Origin: a virus
Length of the DNA stretch: 64,000 bases
Virus record (IMG/VR): IMGVR_UViG_3300025326_000030
Coordinates: 1-64,000 of that record
Reading direction: 5' to 3' (one strand)
Every line of letters begins with the position of its first letter. Within the stretch, counting starts at the first letter, position 1. Of the stretch, positions 1 to 5,096 are shown one piece after another. The position numbers were made by a program, and so were the translations under genes. Below the pieces are notes generated by a model. That model saw nothing but the letters and a program-made list of their open reading frames with translations. It searched no databases and was not told where the DNA came from.

Positions 1-28
1 CTCTTCCTTTATATAGGTGCTTTCACCC

Positions 29-49
29 CAAAAACCCCATTTAAGGGGT
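29..49 (-). terminator. Rho-independent terminator after the small membrane gene pair
   Basis: Read on the minus strand, an ACCCC / GGGGT stem with a six-base loop is followed by a short run of T. It lies about 30 bp past the stop of the gene at 82-360, so it would end the two-gene transcript that starts near 700. Confidence 0.55.
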
Positions 50-81
50 CTATTAGCTAGGGTATTACATGATTTGAAATA

Positions 82-360
82 CTAGTTTTCGCACATAGCA
101 GTCAAGTCAAGGGTTTGACCTGGCATGATAAAGGCTTTCTCTATATGCCCATCAGAACATTGGAATGTGATCTGTTGTGTCATGTTTGATGTGTTGATTG
201 CAGTGGCATGTGGCTTATTGGTTGCCATGATTGCCAGTGTAGCCACGAGTACAACAATCACTAGTACGATGAGCAACCTAGCCTTAGTGGACATTCCGGT
301 ATGGCTTACTACTGCATTCTTGCCACCCACTTTTCTGATTTTGATGGTTTGCGTATTCAT
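82..360 (-). CDS. Small membrane-anchored protein, paralogue of 453-668
   Basis: 92 residues, function unknown. A basic N-terminus of about 27 residues precedes one strong hydrophobic segment (about 28-46), then an outward-facing tail of about 45 residues containing two cysteines. The tail pattern (IT, then C, then DG, then a Gly/Thr stretch and C near the end) matches that of the gene at 453-668, so the two look like paralogues; a disulphide between the cysteines is likely. It is the downstream gene of a two-gene minus-strand unit and follows a hammerhead ribozyme, so its mRNA probably has a ribozyme-generated 5' end. Confidence 0.65.
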   Translation of the reverse strand: MNTQTIKIRKVGGKNAVVSHTGMSTKARLLIVLVIVVLVATLAIMATNKPHATAINTSNMTQQITFQCSDGHIEKAFIMPGQTLDLTAMCEN

Positions 361-389
361 GTGCCTATAACTCCCTTATTGGTGCTTTT

Positions 390-442
390 CCTGTTTCGTC
401 TTATAGAGACTCATCAGTCTACCCTTATAAGGTAGAGACAGG
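390..442 (-). ncRNA. Type III hammerhead ribozyme
   Basis: Read 5' to 3' on the minus strand: stem III CCTG (442-439); NUH cleavage triplet GUC with C at 437; stem I TCTACC (436-431) paired with GGTAGA (423-418); core CTGATGA (417-411); stem II GTCT (410-407) paired with AGAC (401-398); core GAAA (397-394); stem III CAGG (393-390). Every invariant core base is present, including G10.1-C11.1 and A15.1-U16.1. Stem III is open, so this is type III, with only four pairs plus the U-A. Loops TTATAAG and CTATA could form a TATA kissing contact. Cleavage is predicted between 437 and 436, cutting the bicistronic mRNA between the two membrane-protein genes. Confidence 0.88.
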
Positions 443-452
443 GGCATTACCC

Positions 453-668
453 CTAGTTGCAATACTGATTAACTTCAATAGTGCTGTGTGCTGCAATGGT
501 CACTTGTGCCATCGCACCATTCGCGCATGATACGTTGACTGTGATACTGTGCCCTGTGGTGTTTTCCACGTAGTGCGTGCTGTGCGTGGTCGCTAACATG
601 TACCCCACAAAGAGGATTACCGCGATCAGGATGATACAGAGTGCTAATTGTGTGTTTCTGGTAGTCAT
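453..668 (-). CDS. Small membrane-anchored protein, paralogue of 82-360
   Basis: 71 residues, function unknown. A single hydrophobic segment (about 8-26) is followed by a tail of about 45 residues with two cysteines spaced as in the protein at 82-360. It is the first gene after a good minus-strand promoter (TTGACT, 17 bp, TATGAT). The stop codon is only about 10 bases before the ribozyme, so self-cleavage would leave this message with a short 3' end carrying a 2',3'-cyclic phosphate. Confidence 0.65.
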   Translation of the reverse strand: MTTRNTQLALCIILIAVILFVGYMLATTHSTHYVENTTGHSITVNVSCANGAMAQVTIAAHSTIEVNQYCN

Positions 669-709
669 GTTCTATACTCCACTTTCTATATACTCTTGAC
701 TATGATCTA

Positions 710-738
710 ATCATACTATATACGCCGCATATAGTCAA
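710..738 (-). promoter_or_regulatory. Sigma70-type promoter for the membrane pair and ribozyme
   Basis: On the minus strand a -35 TTGACT (738-733), a spacer of exactly 17 bp and a -10 TATGAT (715-710). Transcription would run leftward through 453-668, the hammerhead and 82-360 to the terminator at 29-49. The same AT-rich patch also reads as a weaker plus-strand promoter (TTGACT at 697-702 with TATATA at 718-723), so the region may be bidirectional. Confidence 0.65.
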
Positions 739-740
739 GT

Positions 741-1182
741 GGTTTAGTGTACCTCTTATAGTACAATACAAAACTCTAATCTGTTGTTCTACTATGTTCT
801 AATCGTAAGGGATACATGGCGCACAGTACATAGGCGACGTGAGTTAATCCCCTGTGGTGTTCCCTATGTACGCGCCACTAAGAGACGAGCGCCCATGCGG
901 GCTACCAGATAGCCATGTCATAGGTATGCTAATGTGTCTGTATGGTACACAACTAGCCTATACAACAGTAGACTAGTCTACTTTGTTATTCATGTGCTAG
1001 TAGGTGAATGATACAAACCAATAGGGCATAGTGAAGTAAGCGCAAACGGGCAAGGCTATAAGCGTGAAAGTTTCAGGAGTGTTAGTAGGGAAAGCTGTTA
1101 CTGCATCTCAAGCAATCTCTCATTGTTTTTCTCCATTGTTAGTCGCATAATATAGAAACGGCAATGAGCATAGGAAAGCACA
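741..1182. other. Structured non-coding stretch with nested hairpins and a 16-bp palindrome
   Basis: No convincing gene. It holds a long stem, GGCGC (818-822) plus GTACATAGG (826-834), paired with CCTATGTAC (863-871) plus GCGCC (872-876). This is followed by GCCC/GGGC (891-902) and GGCTA/TAGCC (900-914), two overlapping alternative hairpins. A perfect palindrome AGTAGACTAGTCTACT lies at 967-982. Candidates are an uncharacterised RNA, an operator, or a terminus or packaging element; the sequence alone does not decide. Confidence 0.4.
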
Positions 1183-1545
1183 ATGACCGAAGAAATTGGG
1201 AGTTACTACAAAGAGTTTCAGGATATTTATGAACTTGTTGGAATAATCAATGCCCTATCTTGGGTAGTTGATCATATGACGTATGGTATAACCAATAGCG
1301 AAATAGTAGCATCCTATCGAGATGAAACTTTAGTGGATTTTATAATGGATCTTCGAGGGGACATTGACCGCTATAAGGATTATCTAGTTTTTGGACTTTA
1401 CGATGAGCATAATTTGAGATATAAGGAAAATCTACCAACGATCATTAAGATTCTCAAAGACCACCAAGGGGCACTCGTAAAAAAACAGGAATATGTGGGA
1501 CGGTTAATTGAAAAGTTGGAAAATGGCGAATCTATACGGTTTTAG
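1183..1545 (+). CDS. Hypothetical acidic helical protein
   Basis: 120 residues, no recognised family. The sequence is rich in charged helical stretches, with many Glu, Asp, Lys and Tyr and no membrane segment. The start has an AGGAAAG ribosome-binding site about 5 bases upstream. Its 3' end overlaps the opposing gene at 1532-1816 by 14 bases, a tail-to-tail arrangement. Position and size suit an early-expressed accessory gene. Confidence 0.6.
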   Translation: MTEEIGSYYKEFQDIYELVGIINALSWVVDHMTYGITNSEIVASYRDETLVDFIMDLRGDIDRYKDYLVFGLYDEHNLRYKENLPTIIKILKDHQGALVKKQEYVGRLIEKLENGESIRF

Positions 1546-1816
1546 GGATAGTATGGAGGAGCAACCCGTCCTCATTGATTTCATAGGAATACCCATAGAG
1601 AACCATAAGGGAAGTAGATTCAGGTTCTACGAGGACGATAGAGGGAGCCTGATAATGCCCACAGCAGCACCCGCAGGTAATGATGCCGAGGGCATTCATA
1701 CATTGGACATATTCTGCAATGCAAGCATCAACTGCCATAAGATGCCAGCCACGAGGGACATAGGGGTTGTTCCGCTGGATAACATAAATAAGTTTGTCGG
1801 TTCCCCAAGTGCACAT
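1532..1816 (-). CDS. Small cysteine-rich phage protein with a CCCGH motif
   Basis: 94 residues. It resembles a common small phage family of unknown function in which a segment of the type VD-CIA-LN--GI-T is followed by CCGH and then a short beta-rich end. Here that reads as VDACIA, MNALGIIT, CGCCCGH. The cluster of cysteines plus His suggests a metal site. It is preferred over the plus-strand reading of the same bases because of this family pattern and because a near-perfect extended -10 (TGGTATAAT) sits 6 bases upstream of the ATG. With that spacing the mRNA would be leaderless or nearly so. Confidence 0.65.
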   Translation of the reverse strand: MCTWGTDKLIYVIQRNNPYVPRGWHLMAVDACIAEYVQCMNALGIITCGCCCGHYQAPSIVLVEPESTSLMVLYGYSYEINEDGLLLHTIPKTV

Positions 1817-1822
1817 GCTTGC

Positions 1823-1831
1823 ATTATACCA
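1823..1831 (-). promoter_or_regulatory. Extended -10 promoter placing transcription start at the ATG
   Basis: Minus-strand TGGTATAAT with TTGCGT about 19 bp upstream. Only six bases (1822-1817) separate the -10 from the ATG at 1816, so the +1 falls on or next to the start codon. Confidence 0.5.
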
Positions 1832-1841
1832 TTTCCAACCC

Positions 1842-1873
1842 TGTTAGACGCAAATACGAAATAGTGGTATACT
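1842..1873 (+). promoter_or_regulatory. Promoter with shared TGTTAGACGCAAA element
   Basis: Contains TGTTAGACGCAAA followed by GTATACTTATCT. Read as a promoter it is TAGACG (1845-1850), 17 bp, TATACT (1868-1873). The same two blocks recur at 2796-2828, upstream of the von Willebrand A gene. It would drive the plus-strand genes from 1902, divergently from 1532-1816. Confidence 0.5.
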
Positions 1874-1901
1874 TATCTAAGCTGATTAAGGATAAGGTTC
1901 T

Positions 1902-2114
1902 ATGTTAGAAGATGAGTTATTAGATTATCAGAAACGGGTAGAGACCATTAAAGGTGAAGTTACGTTTTTGGAAGATGCTTATTATAGCGGGAATTCAATA
2001 CGGGGCGCTTATCATTTTGGTGAACTTATACAGGATTTATGCGTTATCTTAAGTATGATGCGTAAAAATCTAGAAGAGAAGATTGAAGAAGTAAGATACA
2101 GGAATACGCAATGA
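1902..2114 (+). CDS. Hypothetical small helical protein
   Basis: 70 residues, strongly helical and acidic (several Glu-rich heptad-like turns), no recognised domain. It is the first gene after the promoter at 1842-1873, and its stop overlaps the next start (2111), indicating co-translation. Confidence 0.55.
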   Translation: MLEDELLDYQKRVETIKGEVTFLEDAYYSGNSIRGAYHFGELIQDLCVILSMMRKNLEEKIEEVRYRNTQ

Positions 2115-2308
2115 TGAATAAATACACAGGATCACTGATAAGGCTCTTCAAGGCTACTGTCCGCTGGATTATCTTTTATATTATCCCTTTTCCACTGGAA
2201 TACCACGAGTACGATGAAGTGCTACCACTAATAGACGGATATTGGCATTTTCGCGGTTGGGTTATTGCTTTTCAAGACAGGAATGGCAAACTCAATTTTA
2301 CCTGGTAA
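2111..2308 (+). CDS. Hypothetical protein with a hydrophobic patch
   Basis: 65 residues. An aromatic, hydrophobic stretch (WIIFYIIPFPLEY, about residues 19-31) could be peripheral or half-membrane; the remainder is polar and aromatic. It starts inside the stop of the previous gene. No family recognised. Confidence 0.5.
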   Translation: MMNKYTGSLIRLFKATVRWIIFYIIPFPLEYHEYDEVLPLIDGYWHFRGWVIAFQDRNGKLNFTW

Positions 2309-2321
2309 GTAGGAGGAAACA

Positions 2322-2510
2322 ATGACAACTATCTTTGTGGTAATTGAGGAATACTATAATGAAGAAGAGACTGAGTGGGTAATAGATGACTTATGGTATA
2401 CACTGGATCGATCCATTGTTGATGAATTCGTTGCTACTCGTAGGACCCTAAAAAGTGGTTATAAGCGTCGCTGGCGCGAGTATGGCGTAAACGAAATGTC
2501 AAACGGATGA
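2322..2510 (+). CDS. Hypothetical small protein
   Basis: 62 residues, soluble, rich in Glu, Asp, Tyr and Trp, ending basic. A strong AGGAGG ribosome-binding site precedes the ATG at good spacing, which supports the gene. It is the third gene in the 1902-2510 unit and converges on the minus-strand gene at 2557-2751. Confidence 0.55.
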   Translation: MTTIFVVIEEYYNEEETEWVIDDLWYTLDRSIVDEFVATRRTLKSGYKRRWREYGVNEMSNG

Positions 2511-2556
2511 CATAGATGTGTTTTTCAGTTCCCCATGCACACATTTGGGGACAATC

Positions 2557-2751
2557 CTAAGCATCAATCCGATAGAGGTGGAAGTGTGGACCAATCCTTG
2601 ATCTAAAGGCAGTACAGCGTGGCGCAATGGTTCTGGCAAATCTGCGCTTGGAGGCTTCTGTAATATTCCGATGGAAGTGAAGCGTATGCTCTCGCCTAAA
2701 GGAAAGAATTGTCATCTCCTTATAATCCAGTACCGCGCTAATCTTTTTCAT
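2557..2751 (-). CDS. Hypothetical basic small protein
   Basis: 64 residues, rich in Arg and His, no recognised family. The start at 2751 is preferred because GGAGG sits six bases upstream of this ATG; the earlier in-frame ATG at 2757 abuts the GGAGG too closely. It is transcribed divergently from the von Willebrand A gene, across a region carrying the shared TTGTTAGACGCAAA element. Confidence 0.5.
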   Translation of the reverse strand: MKKISAVLDYKEMTILSFRREHTLHFHRNITEASKRRFARTIAPRCTAFRSRIGPHFHLYRIDA

Positions 2752-2793
2752 GGTCATCCTCCATAATTATCTACTGTATTTAGTTTATCACAC

Positions 2794-2822
2794 TTGTTAG
2801 ACGCAAAGCAAGAGAGTATACT
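2794..2822 (+). promoter_or_regulatory. Promoter with shared TTGTTAGACGCAAA element
   Basis: TTGTTA (2794-2799), 17 bp, TATACT (2817-2822), 21 bases before the start of the von Willebrand A gene. It embeds the 13-mer also seen at 1842-1854 and ends in GTATACTCATCT, nearly the same as the other copy. An AAGGAG ribosome-binding site follows. Confidence 0.6.
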
Positions 2823-2843
2823 CATCTGAAAAGGAGAACTACC

Positions 2844-3443
2844 ATGAAACAACGAATTGTAATGCTTTTGGACGTAACGGGTTCAATGGGTGCCATTCGA
2901 GAGAATACTATTAAGGCATTCAATGAATATGTCAACGGCTTAAAAAAGGACAGCCCTAAGAAAACGACCTTTTCGCTCATTCTTTTCAGCAGTCTTTGTT
3001 TTGATACGCCGGTTGATAATGTGAAGGTTGCTGACATACCAGAACTTACCAAAGAAACTTATCGTCCCAATGGGTCTACCCCACTGTTGGATTCTGTCGG
3101 CAAGGCAGTTAAGCAAACCGAAAATAGCCTGAAGGAAAAAGAAGACATTCTATTAGTGGTCTTCACTGATGGAGAAGAAAATTCTTCAATGGAATTCTCA
3201 AAGTCTGCGGTTGCTGATTTGGTGAAACGCAAAACTGATGAGGGATGGACTTTCGTTTTTATGGGTGCAAATATGGACGCTTGGAACGAGGGCGAAAGCA
3301 TGGCAGTTCCCAAAGGTAATATTCAAGATTGGGAATCTCAGAATGTTGCTATAGCGTTTTCGAGTTTGAGCGTGGGAACTAAGCGCCATCTCTATCGTAC
3401 GGGTGGTCAATCTGCCAGTTCAAACTTCTGGGAAGAAGATTAG
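2844..3443 (+). CDS. Stand-alone von Willebrand factor A domain protein
   Basis: 199 residues, essentially one vWA fold. The metal-ion-dependent adhesion site is intact: DVTGS at residues 10-14 (Asp10, Thr12, Ser14), GSTPL with Thr79, and FTDGEE with Asp109. Family members bind a divalent metal and a protein partner. There is no signal peptide or membrane segment, so it acts in the cytoplasm. It stands just before the tRNA cluster with its own promoter. The window has a second vWA domain in the TROVE protein at 56077-57645. The partner of this one is unknown. Confidence 0.85.
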   Translation: MKQRIVMLLDVTGSMGAIRENTIKAFNEYVNGLKKDSPKKTTFSLILFSSLCFDTPVDNVKVADIPELTKETYRPNGSTPLLDSVGKAVKQTENSLKEKEDILLVVFTDGEENSSMEFSKSAVADLVKRKTDEGWTFVFMGANMDAWNEGESMAVPKGNIQDWESQNVAIAFSSLSVGTKRHLYRTGGQSASSNFWEED

Positions 3444-3445
3444 CT

Positions 3446-3451
3446 TATAAT
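3446..3451 (+). promoter_or_regulatory. -10 element for the tRNA cluster
   Basis: A perfect TATAAT ends seven bases before the first tRNA base (3458), so the transcription start would coincide with the mature 5' end. No good -35 is visible; the hexamer lies within the last codons and stop of the vWA gene. Confidence 0.45.
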
Positions 3452-3457
3452 ACTTAT

Positions 3458-3531
3458 GGAACTATAGCGCAATTGGCAGAGGCATCTTGCTCAAAACAAG
3501 AATGGTGTGGGTTCGAGTCCCACTAGTTCCA
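3458..3531 (+). tRNA. tRNA-Leu(CAA), type I variable loop
   Basis: Acceptor GGAACTA pairs with TAGTTCC and A follows. Anticodon stem TCTTG/CAAGA with loop CTCAAAA gives anticodon CAA. T-arm GTGGG/CCCAC with TTCGAGT. The variable region is only five bases, whereas bacterial tRNA-Leu normally has a long arm. No CCA is encoded. Confidence 0.8.
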
Positions 3532-3534
3532 TTA

Positions 3535-3619
3535 GGAAGATTGGCAGAGCGGTAATGCCGCGGTCTTGAAAACCGTTGACAACCGAGAGGTTGCGGGGGT
3601 TCGATCCCTCCATCTTCCG
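3535..3619 (+). tRNA. tRNA-Ser(UGA)
   Basis: Acceptor GGAAGAT/ATCTTCC with discriminator G. Anticodon loop CTTGAAA gives TGA. A long variable arm (AACC/GGTT) and a T-arm with TTCGATC make it a normal type II serine tRNA. It starts three bases after the previous tRNA. Confidence 0.9.
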
Positions 3620-3623
3620 TTGG

Positions 3624-3695
3624 TGACAAGTAGCATAACGGCAATGCGCTCGCCTGTTAAGCGAGATAATATTGGTTCGATTCCAATCTTGTCAG
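3624..3695 (+). tRNA. tRNA-Asn(GUU)
   Basis: Acceptor TGACAAG/CTTGTCA with discriminator G. Anticodon stem CTCGC/GCGAG with loop CTGTTAA gives GTT. T-arm ATTGG/CCAAT with TTCGATT. The anticodon loop is identical to that of the tRNA-mimic arm in the first Y RNA at 58105-58230. Confidence 0.9.
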
Positions 3696-3698
3696 TTG

Positions 3699-3783
3699 GG
3701 AAAGTTGGCTGAGTGGCAAAGCACCAGTTTGCTAAACTGTGGTCAATCGTTGTGTTGCATAGGTTCAATCCCTATACTTTCCG
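3699..3783 (+). tRNA. tRNA-Ser(GCU)
   Basis: Acceptor GGAAAGT/ACTTTCC with discriminator G. Stem CAGT/ACTG with loop TTGCTAA gives anticodon GCT. Long variable arm and a T-arm with TTCAATC. This is the second serine isoacceptor in the cluster, reading AGY codons. Confidence 0.88.
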
Positions 3784-3786
3784 CAT

Positions 3787-3865
3787 GTGTTAGAACCCCG
3801 ATTGGCAGGGGAGCAGTCTGTAAAACTGCGGCTTCGGCGTGTAGGTTCGAGTCCTACCTAACACA
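3787..3865 (+). tRNA. tRNA-Tyr(GUA)
   Basis: Acceptor GTGTTAG/CTAACAC with discriminator A. D-stem CCCC/GGGG. Stem GCAGT/ACTGC with loop CTGTAAA gives GTA. Short variable arm closed by a TTCG loop. T-arm GTAGG/CCTAC with TTCGAGT. Confidence 0.88.
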
Positions 3866-3869
3866 TTAT

Positions 3870-3944
3870 GCCACTGTAGCCCAATCTGGTAGAGGCGATG
3901 GTCTTAGGAACCATGCGGTGAAAGTTCGAGTCTTTCCAGTGGCA
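3870..3944 (+). tRNA. tRNA-Leu(UAG), type I variable loop
   Basis: Acceptor GCCACTG/CAGTGGC with discriminator A. Stem ATGGT/ACCAT with loop CTTAGGA gives anticodon TAG (reads CUA, not the amber codon). Variable region of five bases, then T-arm GAAAG/CTTTC with TTCGAGT. As with the first tRNA, a long variable arm is missing. Confidence 0.8.
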
Positions 3945-3995
3945 CTTCCTAGTTATAATCCTGAATCTGTGATATGATGCTTTTAGAGGTTAGTA

Positions 3996-4190
3996 ATGAA
4001 AAATCGTAAAGCAAGATTTGGAATACGAAATGGTAAAGCCATCCTCACCTACGAGAAAGTCCGGCAGATTCGCTCGCTTCTTAAGCAGGGACTTTCTCAA
4101 CAACAAATCGCGGACCGATACCATGTCTCGCGTTCCAATATTGCCCAGATTGCCACAGGTAGAATATGGAAAGAAGTGAGTCATGAGTGA
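3996..4190 (+). CDS. Small helix-turn-helix DNA-binding protein
   Basis: 64 residues. A helix-turn-helix fills residues about 20-58: a VRQIRSLL helix, then LSQQQIADRYHVSRSNIAQIATGR, which has the QQIA-x(4)-VS-x-(S/T)-x-I pattern of resolvase/Hin-type and small phage regulators. It follows the tRNA cluster and overlaps the next gene by eight bases. It may regulate this left-end unit or act in a recombinase-like context, but no catalytic domain is present. Confidence 0.7.
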   Translation: MKNRKARFGIRNGKAILTYEKVRQIRSLLKQGLSQQQIADRYHVSRSNIAQIATGRIWKEVSHE

Positions 4191-4719
4191 TGCTCAAATA
4201 TGGGTTGCTATTGTAGGCAGCTTGGCTTCCTTTGGATTGGCTTTTCTAAAACTCGGACAGTTTATTGCGAAACGCGGATTTGATTACCTTAAGCTAGAAT
4301 CCCAACAACGCCATTCCCTATTTAAAGAACAGCAAGAAGAGGTCTCTAACCTTTTTAGAGAGACTCATGAAGATAGTCATCAACTCTCTTTATCGGTGAA
4401 TGAATTGGTCACAAAGGTTGCTACCAATATTGATGAATTGGGTAAAATAATGAAGGTCGGTATTACTAACCTTGAGGCACAGAACAAAACTCAGGTCCAG
4501 CAAGCAGAAGTGCTAAACAGTTTAAAAGTGGAGATCAAGACCCATGATGCCAATGTAACAGGTATCAAGAATGATATTATTGCCGAAATTAAAGTGGTCG
4601 CCACCAAACTCGAATCTCTCTTAGAGGTTGCCAATGGACTCTCTGCTGATATGACCACCAAAGTTATTCCTGTTCTTCATGAACTTCAAGAGAATTTAAA
4701 TATGAAGGAAACTGTCTAA
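4183..4719 (+). CDS. Membrane-anchored coiled-coil protein
   Basis: 178 residues. An N-terminal hydrophobic segment (about 6-27) is followed by roughly 140 residues of predicted coiled coil (heptad-spaced Leu, Val and Ile with many Gln, Glu and Lys). Start overlaps the upstream HTH gene and its stop overlaps the next start (4719). One membrane helix plus a long rod and a secreted-looking neighbour could fit a lysis function such as a holin or spanin-like pair, but no diagnostic motif is present. Confidence 0.55.
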   Translation: MSDAQIWVAIVGSLASFGLAFLKLGQFIAKRGFDYLKLESQQRHSLFKEQQEEVSNLFRETHEDSHQLSLSVNELVTKVATNIDELGKIMKVGITNLEAQNKTQVQQAEVLNSLKVEIKTHDANVTGIKNDIIAEIKVVATKLESLLEVANGLSADMTTKVIPVLHELQENLNMKETV

Positions 4720-5096
4720 TGTTTTCTCTTTTTCTTGGTCTTTTGTTTGCACTCCTTCAAAAAGAAACCGTTCTCTGTACCCATGCCCAGCAACTTACCG
4801 AGTGGCAGAACCAGTCTATTCAGATTGCCTATGATGCCACTGTCGAAACCGCTCAGTTTAAGGACATGCCTACCTTTTATAAAGAATTGGTAGATATTGA
4901 AGCGGAAATTCGAGCGGAGGAATACTGCGAGAAAGAACTATTAGAGGTTGATCTTACTCTTGAGGCGATTGGTCATCTTCAGCATGGTTTGGCATTCCTC
5001 ATCTTTCTAAATACTCCCAGTAATTATACCTCTGAAGAATTGATGGGTTTTTTCAGTGAGGAAGTTCAGCAAGCCATTGACCTCTACAGCATGTAG
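4719..5096 (+). CDS. Hypothetical protein with N-terminal signal sequence
   Basis: 125 residues. Residues 1-16 are hydrophobic, as in a signal peptide or anchor, with a Cys near residue 20; the rest is acidic and helical. It is translationally coupled to the membrane coiled-coil gene, and its end overlaps the terminase gene tail-to-tail by 13 bases. An exported partner of the preceding protein is plausible; function unknown. Confidence 0.5.
   Translation: MFSLFLGLLFALLQKETVLCTHAQQLTEWQNQSIQIAYDATVETAQFKDMPTFYKELVDIEAEIRAEEYCEKELLEVDLTLEAIGHLQHGLAFLIFLNTPSNYTSEELMGFFSEEVQQAIDLYSM

Noticed and set aside
1508-1864. Plus-strand reading of 118 codons opposite 1532-1816
   Set aside because: The minus-strand protein has a recognisable small phage family pattern and a strong promoter; the plus reading overlaps the previous gene and has no recognisable features.
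2527-2556. CCCCA/TGGGG hairpin between convergent genes as a terminator
   Set aside because: The stem is short with a long loop and no T tract on either strand follows it.
3870-3944. tRNA with anticodon TAG as an amber suppressor
   Set aside because: Anticodon UAG reads CUA, a leucine codon; a suppressor of UAG would carry CUA.
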